From: Methanolacinia sp964465295
GTDB lineage: Archaea; Halobacteriota; Methanomicrobia; Methanomicrobiales; Methanomicrobiaceae
Direction of reading: 5' to 3'
DNA: 43,426 nt
Assembly (NCBI GenBank): GCA_964465295.1
Contig: CAYXKC010000005.1
Span: forward strand, 1 to 43,426
Shown piece after piece: positions 31,934-40,999 of this stretch. Each line of letters starts with the position of its first letter. Position 1 is the stretch's first letter. Under the pieces are notes generated by a model that saw only the letters and a program-made list of their open reading frames with translations, was not told where the DNA came from and ran no database searches. Made by a program: the position numbers and the translations under genes.

Positions 31934-33318
31934 GATTCATCCTCTTTTGAGAGCTCAAACTCCTCGTGAAGGACCGAAACCGCCTTCTTCCCGTCCCCTG
32001 CTGCGATTACGAATGATACATTCACCTCTGAGGATCCCTGCGAGATCATCATTAAATTGATTCCGGCCTTGCCGAGAGCGGTGAATATCCGTCCGGAAAT
32101 ACCTGGTGTTCCGGCCATTCCTGTTCCTACGACTGCAACTGCCACCACATCCCTGTTGTATGTGACCTCGCGGACATATCCTCCCTGCTGGACCTTCGAG
32201 AGTGCCGAGAGTGCGGTATCGAGATGGTCGTCGTCAACAATCAGGGATATGTTGGCCTCAGAGGATCCCTGGGATATCATCATCACATTGACGTTTTTCT
32301 CTGCAAGTTCAGAGAAAATCGCTCTTGCAACACCTGGTCTCCCGATCATCATCGCACCGGTGATGTTTATGAGCGATACCTTCTCTATATAGGTGATCCC
32401 TTTTACTACGCGGCTGTCTTTCTTTTCGTATGCAAGTACGCAGCTTCCTCCGGCTGAAGGGTTGAAGGTATTCTTGACCCTTACGGGTATACCTTTCTGC
32501 ATCGCCGGTTCGATCGACCTCGGGTGCAGGACCTCTGCCCCGAAGTATGAGAGTTCCATCGCCTCGAGATAGGAGATCTCGGATATTACCCTCGCATTGG
32601 ATATTATCTTAGGGTTTGCTGTCATGACCCCGTCGACATCGGTCCAGATCCATATCTCGTCCGCCTCGATACCTGCACCCACTACTGCAGCAGAGTAGTC
32701 CGATCCGCTTCTCCCAAGTGTGGTGACTATGCCATCTTTTGTGCACCCCATATAGCCCATAACGACCGGAACCATATCCTGGAGAAGGATGCCTACCCTG
32801 TTTTTGATCCTTGCATCACTTTCAGGCAGAACGTTTGCGCAACCGTGGCGCTCGTTTGTGATTATCCCCGCCTCGCAGCCGTTAAGTGCAACGGAATCTA
32901 TGCCCGACTGCCTCAGTGCCGCACTTACGATAAGTGCCGAGAGCCTCTCGCCGAATGATATGATATAATCTTTTGATCTTGGAGTGAGCTCTTTTAAGTT
33001 GTGGACTGCTGTAAGGATGTTCTTCAGGTTATCGAGACGATCCTCGATCTCGGCTGATACGGCATCATACTCGTCCGGGGCAACCGCCCTGAGAACTTTG
33101 GTGTGTTTTGCCCTGAGAGACTGGATCGAAGTCTCGATTGGAGGCATGTCGGTCGATTTTTCGACCTCTTCCGCTATTGCAATAAGCTGATCCGTTACTC
33201 CTGACATAGCCGATACCACGACAGCTATCTCGCACCCCGAACTGCGGTGATCTCCGATGATCGACACAACGCGCCCGATGCAGTTCTCATCGCCGACTGA
33301 TGTGCCGCCAAATTTCAT
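31930..33318 (-). CDS. lysC: Aspartate kinase
   Basis: A protein of about 462 residues, the first step of the aspartate family (lysine, threonine, methionine). The N-terminal MKFGGTSVGD binds ATP. DIIGRSGSDYSA-like segments (TTLGRSGSDYSAAV and EIWTDVDGVMTANP) form the catalytic site. Two C-terminal ACT domains (GVARAIFSELAEKNVNVMMISQGSSEANISLIV and the repeat GKAGINLMMISQGSSEVNVSFVI) give allosteric control by lysine or threonine. ATG 33318 is preferred over TTG 33330 because GAGG lies 6 bases before it. It supplies the pathway that ends in threonine synthase at 5121. Confidence 0.95.
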   Translation of the reverse strand: MKFGGTSVGDENCIGRVVSIIGDHRSSGCEIAVVVSAMSGVTDQLIAIAEEVEKSTDMPPIETSIQSLRAKHTKVLRAVAPDEYDAVSAEIEDRLDNLKNILTAVHNLKELTPRSKDYIISFGERLSALIVSAALRQSGIDSVALNGCEAGIITNERHGCANVLPESDARIKNRVGILLQDMVPVVMGYMGCTKDGIVTTLGRSGSDYSAAVVGAGIEADEIWIWTDVDGVMTANPKIISNARVISEISYLEAMELSYFGAEVLHPRSIEPAMQKGIPVRVKNTFNPSAGGSCVLAYEKKDSRVVKGITYIEKVSLINITGAMMIGRPGVARAIFSELAEKNVNVMMISQGSSEANISLIVDDDHLDTALSALSKVQQGGYVREVTYNRDVVAVAVVGTGMAGTPGISGRIFTALGKAGINLMMISQGSSEVNVSFVIAAGDGKKAVSVLHEEFELSKEDES

Positions 33319-33535
33319 TAAAAGCCTCAATTTAGCTCACTCTTTTTGTTGGTTTTATAGTGTATTGAGCTGAAGAGGTATTAAAATGAGGGTGGTGGGG
33401 TCTGATTATTATGGCCTGTTTCCTTTAGGACCATCTCCACTGTAACTGATCCTTTTTTAATACCTTATAAAGATCAAATAATCCATTTTTAACCACAGGT
33501 AATGTAAAGAAATAAAAACAGGGGTTGTTATATAG

Positions 33536-35368
33536 TTGAAAAACGCATTTGATTATCCTATGACCGGATTTTTTTGCCTGACAAAAAAAATCCTTAGCTG
33601 GATTCTTATTATATCGGTTATCTGTTTGGCTCCTGCATCGGCATGCACGATCTTTGCCGTGACGCCCGGTGCATCAGAGGACGGATCTGCTTTCGTCGGT
33701 CATACGAACGACGGGGTTGGAAAGGACTGGAGAAATATCGACGATGTAAGCCTTACATACGTGCCACCCATGGTTCACGAGGACGGCGCCATGAGGGCGG
33801 TATATTTCGATCCTAACAGCGGTTCGGATGCCGCAGGGCACAAATCTGAAGGGAATGATCCCGTTATTTTGGGATATATTCCACAGGTTTCCAGTACCTA
33901 CGGCTACTATACGGCTTCCTACGGTATGATCAACGATCAGAATCTGATGAGCGGGGAATGCACTGATTACGCAAAAGTCGAGCTTGATGCAGAAGAAGGA
34001 AAAAGAATATTCTACTCGTCAGAGCTTTCGAATGTCGCCCTTGAGAGGTGCACGAAGGCCAAAGATGCCGTAGAGATGGTCGGGAGCCTGATTGATGAGT
34101 ACGGCTATTACGGAACAGGTGAGACACTTATCTTTGCCGATCCAAAGGAGGCATGGGTCATCGAGATGTGCTCGAGCCCCGATAGTGAGGGCGGCCTGTG
34201 GGTAGCGAAGAAGGTTCCCGCCGGAGAGGTCTTTGCAGCCGGCAACGAGTTCAGGATAAGAGAGATAGTTCCCGGTGATGAGAATATCCTCTATTCAGAC
34301 ACACTGTTCGAAAAGACAGAGGCTGCAGGAATGTGGTCGCCTTCACAGGGAACTTTCGACTGGCTGGAGACGGTGAGTTACGGCGAATATTCACACCCGT
34401 ATTATTCACTTATGAGGGTCTGGAGCATCTTTAACAGGGTTGCACCGTCACTTGAACTGAGTCCCTATGTTGAGAATTCGTCTACAAACGAGTATACTTT
34501 TGCAGTTAAACCGGATGAGAAGATAGATCTCAACGGGGCCTTCGGCCTGTTCAGGAATCATTATGAAGGGACCGAGTTCGACCTGACCGAAGGGGTCGCC
34601 GCCGGTCCGTTCGGAAATCCGTACAGGTATCTCGGTCCCGCAGATGCACACACGAATTTCCAGAACGAAACGTACATGGAAGTCCGTCCCGGTGCAAATG
34701 TGAGACCCATATCAGCGATATTCTGCAGTTATAGTTATATCGCACAGGTAAGGCCCGATCTGCCTGATGAACTGAAGGGCGTTCTATGGTTCGGCCCTGC
34801 GGTTACGTACGAGACGGTCTATGCACCTATCTATGCAAATTCAGGAAACGTCTCGAAATCATATTCGTCAGGAAGCAGGCTGAAGTACAATTACGATACT
34901 GCCTACTGGACCTTCGATCTCATGACCAACTGGGCAATGCTCCGCTACGACAGCATGATCGGGGATATCCGTGAAGAACAGGCCCGTCTTGAAGGACAGT
35001 CGTATGATATGGTCCTTGAGACAGATGAAAAAGCGGAAGAACTTCTTGAAGAAGGGGATGTCGAAGGTGCAAAGTCCCTGCTTACGAATTTCACGGTTAA
35101 GAGGGGTGACGAAATTATCAGCGACTGGAAATTCCTCACGGCTGAGATGATAGTCAAGTACTCAAACGGTCTTGTCACGAATCCAATAACCGAGGAGACG
35201 ACCGAGGGCGGCTATCCTGACTGGTGGTATGATTATTCGGGCTACCAGTACGGCCCGAGGATATACCAGCTTGAGGAGCTCCGCGATACGGAAGGGCTGA
35301 ATTATACCGGCGAGTACGTGGATGTCCTGAAGAACTCCACGTTTGAAGAGATTATCGAACTGCTGTAA
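33536..35368 (+). CDS. Secreted C69-family (dipeptidase) peptidase
   Basis: A protein of about 610 residues of the Ntn-hydrolase peptidase family C69. After the signal peptide (LTKKILSWILIISVICLAPASA), Cys37 opens the mature chain as CTIFAVTPGASEDGSAFVGHTND, giving the N-terminal nucleophile. FIG-type family phrases GETLIFADPKEAWVIEM and YSHPYYSLMRVWSIFNRVAPS are visible. It likely removes dipeptides outside the cell. The start at TTG 33536 follows a GGGGTTG 8 bases upstream; ATG 33560 would give a shorter, also workable, signal peptide. An AT-rich promoter with CTTATAAAG lies at 33462-33470. Confidence 0.9.
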   Translation: MKNAFDYPMTGFFCLTKKILSWILIISVICLAPASACTIFAVTPGASEDGSAFVGHTNDGVGKDWRNIDDVSLTYVPPMVHEDGAMRAVYFDPNSGSDAAGHKSEGNDPVILGYIPQVSSTYGYYTASYGMINDQNLMSGECTDYAKVELDAEEGKRIFYSSELSNVALERCTKAKDAVEMVGSLIDEYGYYGTGETLIFADPKEAWVIEMCSSPDSEGGLWVAKKVPAGEVFAAGNEFRIREIVPGDENILYSDTLFEKTEAAGMWSPSQGTFDWLETVSYGEYSHPYYSLMRVWSIFNRVAPSLELSPYVENSSTNEYTFAVKPDEKIDLNGAFGLFRNHYEGTEFDLTEGVAAGPFGNPYRYLGPADAHTNFQNETYMEVRPGANVRPISAIFCSYSYIAQVRPDLPDELKGVLWFGPAVTYETVYAPIYANSGNVSKSYSSGSRLKYNYDTAYWTFDLMTNWAMLRYDSMIGDIREEQARLEGQSYDMVLETDEKAEELLEEGDVEGAKSLLTNFTVKRGDEIISDWKFLTAEMIVKYSNGLVTNPITEETTEGGYPDWWYDYSGYQYGPRIYQLEELRDTEGLNYTGEYVDVLKNSTFEEIIELL

Positions 35369-35370
35369 AA

Positions 35371-35398
35371 GCGTTTTTTTATCTATCTACTTTTTTTT
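35371..35398. terminator. T-rich terminator between convergent genes
   Basis: Two T-runs (35374-35380 and 35391-35398) follow the C69 peptidase stop on the plus strand. The second run already lies inside the 3' end of the opposite gene, where it encodes lysines. No hairpin is visible. Confidence 0.4.
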
Positions 35399-36205
35399 AA
35401 AAATTGCCAGGGTGCCGGTGATTATCATAGATAATGCAAGAATTATAAGCAGATCAAAGGTACATGAGTTTACACAATAGATATGATTCTTATACAGCAC
35501 CGGGAGTAAAAATGCAATTATTCCTGCTGAAACATAGAGGAATATCGCACCTTTTAAGCCAGTGTAAATTCCGTTCTCTTTAAGGGCTGCATATAAATAT
35601 GCTGCAGCCGGGACGGCAAAGGCTGCCGGGCAGAAATAATATGAAATTGCACAAAGGGCTGCAAGTGTAGGAACCAGGATAATCTTTTCCGTCGGGTTCT
35701 CTTTTTTCAGGATGATCAACAGGAGCAGAATATTACCAAAAGCAATTACTGAAAACATAACCGCCCCGAAATATTCGAAGACCGGGTAAAGGGAAAACAG
35801 GTGAATTCTGACGAACTCCATCCCGCATGAATTTCCGGCACATTTGTAGAACAAAAAAGGAATGGCTGTCGATGGAACCGCCAGGAGGAGAACTGACAGC
35901 CTTTCCGGAAATAATTTATTTACGTATAATCCGGGTGCGACGATAGTGCAGATGACTCCCGATACATATGTTATGTAATAGAGTATCTTCAGTGGAAGGA
36001 TAGGGGGTGTCCTCGTTACAAGGAAAGAAATTACTATAAGCAGAAATCCGAGGCCCAGAATATGGCCGGCATAGCGTTCATATCCCTTCCTCTCTATGTG
36101 CTGTGCAAGCAGAAATGCAAGCGAAAAAGTGAATAATCCGGCAGCGATAAGAACTAACCAAAATCCGCTGCCTGTGATGTAGTTTAAGGATGCTTCAAAT
36201 TCCAT
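35387..36205 (-). CDS. Orphan integral membrane protein, about eight TM helices
   Basis: A protein of about 272 residues, nearly all membrane. Hydrophobic stretches include GFWLVLIAAGLFTFSLAFLL, HILGLGFLLIVISFLV, ILYYITYVSGVICTIVAPGLYV, LSVLLLAVPSTAIPFLF, AVMFSVIAFGNILLLLIIL, LVPTLAALCAISYYF, AIFLYVSAGIIAFLLP and FDLLIILALSMIITGTLAIF. No conserved charged residues that would mark a known transporter are seen. Not recognised. ATG 36205 is preferred to the adjacent ATG 36208 because GGGGTGA would be too close to the latter. It follows a small membrane-protein gene on the same strand. Confidence 0.78.
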   Translation of the reverse strand: MEFEASLNYITGSGFWLVLIAAGLFTFSLAFLLAQHIERKGYERYAGHILGLGFLLIVISFLVTRTPPILPLKILYYITYVSGVICTIVAPGLYVNKLFPERLSVLLLAVPSTAIPFLFYKCAGNSCGMEFVRIHLFSLYPVFEYFGAVMFSVIAFGNILLLLIILKKENPTEKIILVPTLAALCAISYYFCPAAFAVPAAAYLYAALKENGIYTGLKGAIFLYVSAGIIAFLLPVLYKNHIYCVNSCTFDLLIILALSMIITGTLAIFKKK

Positions 36206-36226
36206 CATTCACCCCCCAAAAAGGTG

Positions 36227-36532
36227 TTAAACTGAATTCAGGACTTCTATAACAAGCCTGAAAACCAGTTTTATGACGACCGCGACCAGGAGGGCGACGA
36301 GCAGCCCTTTGAGTACCGATATCGTAGCCTTTTTGTACGAGACCTTGCCGGTGATTCCGAGGAGGAATATTGCGAGCACTATGAGCCAGATTATTATAAG
36401 GATGAATGCAATCTGGGTCATCCCCAGGAAGTATCCGAAGAGTATCGCCAGGAAGAACAATATTGCGGAATATACCGACAGGTCGGAGTAGCTGATCCCT
36501 GATTTTGAAAAAAAAGCTGATTTTCTTGCCAT
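36227..36532 (-). CDS. Small three-helix membrane protein
   Basis: A 101-residue protein with three hydrophobic segments (LSVYSAILFFLAILFGYFLGM, QIAFILIIIWLIVLAIFLLGI, and VLKGLLVALLVAVVIKLVFRLVI). A short basic N-terminus (MARKSAFFSKS) suggests a cytosolic start. Not recognised. The overlapping alternative frame 36195-36542 is arginine-rich and not membrane-like, so this frame is preferred. It lies 21 bases upstream of the eight-helix protein, so the two form a pair. Confidence 0.72.
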   Translation of the reverse strand: MARKSAFFSKSGISYSDLSVYSAILFFLAILFGYFLGMTQIAFILIIIWLIVLAIFLLGITGKVSYKKATISVLKGLLVALLVAVVIKLVFRLVIEVLNSV

Positions 36533-36615
36533 TTGTAATCATAGAATGATTGAATAGACAGGATATTATTAATTTTGGTCCCTAAGGGTTTTGCCGGTAA
36601 AAAAATCCGGGACCT

Positions 36616-37296
36616 TTAATCCCAGCTGTCTGCAGTAAAATATGTAATGCTGGCATTGGAAAACCCTTTGTTTGCGGAGGAAATGGATGTTTTCAGGGAG
36701 GATTTCCAGATATCACCCTTAATGCAGAATTTCATACCGCCTCCTCCGGTATAACGGAGATTAAAATCAACAGGACTCTCGGCGGAATTAAAGGTTCCGT
36801 TGAGATAAATGAGGCTTTTATACATGCCGGATTCTCCTGCACAGAACTCTTCTGCACTTATGTTTAGAGCCGGCATTAAAAGACGGGGTTCTGGCCTCCT
36901 GTCGAATTCTGCCAGTATAATATCAATATCTGACAGATCTGCCAGGGAAGTCCTAAATACCATCATATCCCCGTAAGGCGTTTTCTCAACCGAGAGATTC
37001 CAGCCGGAATCCATCCTGTATGTTTCCGGTTCGTCATTAACCCTTTTCAGTTTTTCATCCGAAAAGACCGGTTCGCCGTCTGTATAAACCGGGAGAGGGA
37101 TCATGATCTTCGTCTCTCCGGCTGCTGTCAGGTTGTTGAGACCAGAGATTTTTACAAGATAGTTGTTGTTGCTTTCGATGCTTTCTACGAAGGCCGAGGG
37201 TATGAACGAGATGAAAATAAGACATGGGATCAGGATTATTAATCCGGATATTATGATTATTTTCTTAAAAACTGGTTTTCCATCTCCGTCTTTCAT
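36616..37296 (-). CDS. Orphan protein with N-terminal membrane anchor or signal
   Basis: A 226-residue protein. The N-terminal KKIIIISGLIILIPCLIFISFI is a signal or anchor helix behind a charged start (MKDGDGKPVFKK). The remainder is extracellular, rich in beta strands, with sequons such as NLT, NIS and NGT. It has two Cys. No family is recognised. AGGA lies about 7 bases before the ATG. It is in a run of secreted/membrane orphans that all point the same way. Confidence 0.7.
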   Translation of the reverse strand: MKDGDGKPVFKKIIIISGLIILIPCLIFISFIPSAFVESIESNNNYLVKISGLNNLTAAGETKIMIPLPVYTDGEPVFSDEKLKRVNDEPETYRMDSGWNLSVEKTPYGDMMVFRTSLADLSDIDIILAEFDRRPEPRLLMPALNISAEEFCAGESGMYKSLIYLNGTFNSAESPVDFNLRYTGGGGMKFCIKGDIWKSSLKTSISSANKGFSNASITYFTADSWD

Positions 37297-37330
37297 TTTT
37301 ATGTCCTAATTATCTATATGTTGCAGTTCT

Positions 37331-37666
37331 TTATAACAGACGGATATTATATGCGATATCTACCAATCCCTCAAAATAGATTGATATTTCCTCCTTTGTA
37401 CGTTCAAAAAAACCTTTCCTGTTCTTTTCATCTGCACTTCGCTGGTACTCATCAAGAAGGTGTAATTCTTCTTCCGACAGCGGGCCGGAAATTCCAAATG
37501 AATTATTATCCAGGATAATGGCCCGGTCTCTTAATTCAGGAGGGATTTGATCTTTCAGTTCCGGGGGGATATCCTGAACGGTTTTTTGGCTGTTAGTTGC
37601 GCTTACTGCTGATATAACAAAGCATGTAATAGCAATTGTAGCGATCATGTAAAATGCCCTCTTCAT
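37331..37666 (-). CDS. Small secreted orphan protein
   Basis: A protein of about 111 residues with a signal peptide (MKRAFYMIATIAITCFVISAVSA) and a mature part of about 88 residues. The mature part has repeated PPEL (IPPELKDQIPPELRDRA) and an acidic/basic helical tail (LSEEELHLLDEYQRSADEKNRKGFFERTKEE). Start 37666 is chosen because GGAG lies 8 bases upstream and it begins the signal peptide; a longer frame starting at 37690 would add eight residues. The function is unknown. Confidence 0.7.
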   Translation of the reverse strand: MKRAFYMIATIAITCFVISAVSATNSQKTVQDIPPELKDQIPPELRDRAIILDNNSFGISGPLSEEELHLLDEYQRSADEKNRKGFFERTKEEISIYFEGLVDIAYNIRLL

Positions 37667-37848
37667 ATATAGTTCTCCAAAAAAGGGCATGACCTGAGTT
37701 TACTGTCTGTTGCCCCCTGTATAGCAGATATTTATTGCTTTAACCATAAATATTGTCTGACCGAAGTGTTTACACGTTTCAAAAACCGGGTTTATACGTG
37801 ATCAATTATCCGGGGCAGGTATGAAGCGGCTGTCTTTTGCATCCTGCC

Positions 37849-37870
37849 ATTTATTTATGTTCTATAAATA
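37849..37870 (+). promoter_or_regulatory. AT-rich promoter stretch before tfrA
   Basis: Two TATA-like words, TTTATTTATG (about 37850-37859) and TATAAATA (37863-37870), precede the tfrA ATG at 37888. The upstream word has the spacing expected for a near-leaderless transcript. Confidence 0.4.
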
Positions 37871-37887
37871 ACTAACCTGTAACCAGA

Positions 37888-39513
37888 ATGGCTGCAGAGA
37901 ATATCGTCGAATGTCACGTTCTGGTAATCGGTAGCGGCGGTGCCGGAACAAGGGCTGCAATCGAGGCGGCCCGTTACGGTGACGTGGTAATAATGAGCCG
38001 CTCGGTTGCCGGAAAGGGCGGCTGCACTCCTATGGCGGAAGGAGGGTTCAATGCGGTATTGAATCCTGAAGACTGCTGTACGCTCCACGGGGAGGATACG
38101 ATGAGGGGCGGGGCGTATCTCAACGACCCTGAGCTTGTAAAGATACTTGTCGAAGAGGCGCCCGAGAGGATGAAAGACCTCGTTGAATGGGGTGCCGTAT
38201 TCGATCTTACGCCTGAAAGAAAGCTTGCCCAGCGGCCGTTTGGCGGTCAGAGGTTCAACAGGACCTGTTATGCCGGGGACAGGACCGGCCACGAGATGAT
38301 GATGACCTTAATCGAGCACCTCCGGATTGAAAATATCACTATACTCCATGAAATCTCTGCAATCGAACTTCTCAAATCCGGCGGGCGTGTCTGCGGTGCT
38401 GCCGGTCTCGACCGGAATGGAAACCTGGTAATAATAAAGGCAGATGCTGTGGTGCTTGCGACCGGGGGAGCTTCACAGGTCTACGAGGTCAATACCAACT
38501 GTGCGACCGGAAACGGGCAGGGATTTGCACTTGCATACCGGGCCGGGGCAGAACTTATAGACATGGAGATGGTCCAGTTCCACCCCACCGGTGCGATCCG
38601 GCCCTATGACGCCCGCGGCAGGCTGATAACCGAGGCTGTCCGCGGCGAAGGGGGTCTTTTGAAGAATGTCAATGGCGAGAGGTTCATGGAGAGGTACGAC
38701 CCCGAAAGAATGGAGCTCTCGACAAGGGATGTTGTAGCACGTTCGATTGCAACCGAGATCCTCGAAGGCAGGGGCACTGCAAGGGGCGGCGTATATCTCG
38801 ACGTATCCCACCTGCCGGACAGGTACATAGAGGAGAAACTCCCGCTGATGCTCGAGCAGTTCCTCAATTTCGGCGTTGACATAAGGAAGGAGCCTATGGA
38901 GGTCGCACCGACGGCTCATCATTTCATGGGAGGGGTAAAGATAGATGCATCCGGTGCGACGACAGTTCCGGGTCTTTTTGCATGCGGTGAGGTTACAGGC
39001 GGAGTACACGGGGCAAACCGCCTCGGGGGCAATTCGCTTGCAGACACCCAGGTCTTCGGTAAGCGTGCGGGAGAGTCTGCCGGCAGAAGTCCTGTGACGG
39101 GTAAGTCGATCGATCCCTCCCAGGCTGAAGCAATAGAATCCCGGCTGAAAGGATACCTTTTGGGGGAGAGGAATCCTGCGGAAATAAAGAGGAGCCTTAA
39201 AGCGGTTATGTGGGAGAATGCAGGCATCTACAGGACCGGAGCCGGCCTTAAAAAGGCGCTTTCTGCAATAGAAAAACTTTCATGTGAGAAGCTTAAGGCA
39301 GAATCCGGCGGGAACCTGATCGACTGCTGCACAGTATCCGACATGCTGACGACTGCACTTCTTGTCGTAAAAGGCTCGCTTCTCAGGCCCGAGTCCAGGG
39401 GTGCCAACACGAGGACCGACCTGGGGCCATGTGAAAACCCGGAGAAATCCCCGTACGGGCACACCTTCCAGTCGCTTGAAAAGTCCGGAATAGAAACTGC
39501 GGAGGCAGGATAA
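37888..39513 (+). CDS. tfrA: Thiol:fumarate reductase, flavoprotein subunit
   Basis: A 541-residue subunit that reduces fumarate to succinate using coenzyme M and coenzyme B as electron donors, producing the CoM-S-S-CoB heterodisulfide. The FAD dinucleotide fold is VLVIGSGGAGTRAAIEAARYG. The segment KGGCTPMAEGGFNAVL lacks the His used for covalent FAD in SdhA, so FAD should be noncovalent, as reported for methanogen TfrA. Active-site phrases EMVQFHPTGA and GGVHGANRLGGNSLADTQVFG are present. It is followed at once by tfrB. The product feeds the incomplete reductive TCA route to 2-oxoglutarate together with Por. Confidence 0.92.
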   Translation: MAAENIVECHVLVIGSGGAGTRAAIEAARYGDVVIMSRSVAGKGGCTPMAEGGFNAVLNPEDCCTLHGEDTMRGGAYLNDPELVKILVEEAPERMKDLVEWGAVFDLTPERKLAQRPFGGQRFNRTCYAGDRTGHEMMMTLIEHLRIENITILHEISAIELLKSGGRVCGAAGLDRNGNLVIIKADAVVLATGGASQVYEVNTNCATGNGQGFALAYRAGAELIDMEMVQFHPTGAIRPYDARGRLITEAVRGEGGLLKNVNGERFMERYDPERMELSTRDVVARSIATEILEGRGTARGGVYLDVSHLPDRYIEEKLPLMLEQFLNFGVDIRKEPMEVAPTAHHFMGGVKIDASGATTVPGLFACGEVTGGVHGANRLGGNSLADTQVFGKRAGESAGRSPVTGKSIDPSQAEAIESRLKGYLLGERNPAEIKRSLKAVMWENAGIYRTGAGLKKALSAIEKLSCEKLKAESGGNLIDCCTVSDMLTTALLVVKGSLLRPESRGANTRTDLGPCENPEKSPYGHTFQSLEKSGIETAEAG

Positions 39514-40995
39514 ATGGACGCTGTTGAGAAGATCAGGCTGGACGTAAGGATCCTAAGGCAGGAACCGGATTCAGGTGCAGAACCTGAATACCGGGACTAC
39601 ACGGTCGAAGTCAATGAAGATGCAAGGGTTCTTGATGTGCTGATTGCGATCAGGGACGACATTGATCCCACTCTCTCTTTCAGGCACTGCTGTGGTGCAG
39701 GACAGTGCGGAAGCTGTGCGATTAAGGTGAACGGCGAACCCAAACTCGCCTGTATGACCACAGCAGAGGACGGGATGGTTCTTGAACCGTTAGATCTTCC
39801 GGTGGTAAAGGATCTGACAGTGGATCTCGTATCAGAACTTTCAAAGATGCCCGGACTTGTTCCCTGCGAATGCGATGAGCTACCTGAAAAAGAGGAGATC
39901 GACCTGATAAAACCCATTCGCGACTGCATCGAGTGCCTGTGCTGCGTATCCGTATGCCCGGCGATGAAGGTTGTGGATTTTGCAGGCCCGACGAGAATGA
40001 GACAGGAGATGAGGCTCGCTCTCGACCCGAGGGATTCGAGAAACCGGGTTCCGCTGGCGGTAGACGAGGGGCTATTTACCTGCACGACATGCCATGCATG
40101 CTATCTTGCATGTCCGAAGGATATCGAGATCCCCGGAAAGGCGATCGAGAAGTTAAGAGAGCTTGCAAACAGGCAGGGCCTGACCCTCGACCGGCACAAG
40201 GCCGTTGCAGAGCTTGTCAGGACTACCGGAAGGAGCGTAGAGAGGGCGGGAGAGACTTTCCTTGAGCTGGTGCCCGAGGTAATCGAGCCTTACGGGGAGG
40301 TCCGTGCCGAGGTTGGGTTTTATGTCGGCTGCATGTACAATATGAGGGTTGTCCAGACATGCCTTGATACCATAGAGGTTTTGAAACGGAACGGAATCCG
40401 TGTGATTGTACCTAAGGAGCAGGTCTGCTGCGGCTCGCCGCTTATAAGGACAGGGCAGACACAGATCCTCGACCATCTTAAAAAGACCAATATCGACTGC
40501 TTTGTAAAGAGGGGAATCGATACGGTTCTTACGATGTGCGCCGGATGCGGTGCGACCCTTAAGAACGATTACGACACCCCGTTTGAGGTTATCGATATCA
40601 ACGAACTTCTCGTGAAATACGGGATAGAGCCCCCCGAGATGCTGGATGTCAAAGTCACTTACCATGATCCATGCCACCTTCTTCGCGGACAGGGGATAAG
40701 CGAAGAGCCGAGGAAACTTATCAGGATGGTTGCCAAGGAGTTCGTTGAAATGCCTTCGATCTGCTGCGGTGCGGGGGGAGGCGTCAGGTCCGGGCTTCCT
40801 GACGAGGCGAAGGCCCTTGGAACGAACAGGGGAAAAGAGATAGAAAAGACCGGTGCTGAGATTGTTGTTACATCATGTCCTTTCTGTGAATTTCATATCC
40901 AGGAGTCGACAGACAGGCCGGTTAAAAATATCAATTCATTAATTCTTGAAGGATATCGTAAAAAAGACGAAAAAAAGAAGAATCAATCTTCCTAA
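39514..40995 (+). CDS. tfrB: Thiol:fumarate reductase, iron-sulfur/HdrB-like subunit
   Basis: A 493-residue fusion. N-terminal [2Fe-2S] domain (FRHCCGAGQCGSCAIKV...KLAC), then two [4Fe-4S] motifs (CIECLCCVSVCP and CTTCHACYLACP) as in SdhB. The C-terminal half has two CCG domains (CCGSPLIRTG...CAGCGATLKND and CCGAGGGVRSG...CPFCEFHI) resembling the HdrB subunit of heterodisulfide reductase, where the CoM/CoB thiols are oxidised. This SdhB-HdrB fusion is the family's diagnostic layout. The ATG directly follows the tfrA stop with no gap. Confidence 0.94.
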   Translation: MDAVEKIRLDVRILRQEPDSGAEPEYRDYTVEVNEDARVLDVLIAIRDDIDPTLSFRHCCGAGQCGSCAIKVNGEPKLACMTTAEDGMVLEPLDLPVVKDLTVDLVSELSKMPGLVPCECDELPEKEEIDLIKPIRDCIECLCCVSVCPAMKVVDFAGPTRMRQEMRLALDPRDSRNRVPLAVDEGLFTCTTCHACYLACPKDIEIPGKAIEKLRELANRQGLTLDRHKAVAELVRTTGRSVERAGETFLELVPEVIEPYGEVRAEVGFYVGCMYNMRVVQTCLDTIEVLKRNGIRVIVPKEQVCCGSPLIRTGQTQILDHLKKTNIDCFVKRGIDTVLTMCAGCGATLKNDYDTPFEVIDINELLVKYGIEPPEMLDVKVTYHDPCHLLRGQGISEEPRKLIRMVAKEFVEMPSICCGAGGGVRSGLPDEAKALGTNRGKEIEKTGAEIVVTSCPFCEFHIQESTDRPVKNINSLILEGYRKKDEKKKNQSS

Positions 40996-40999
40996 TTTT

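Noticed and set aside
36195..36542. 115-codon frame overlapping the small membrane protein
   Set aside because: The product is arginine and proline rich and not membrane-like, whereas the 36227-36532 frame has three clean hydrophobic helices.
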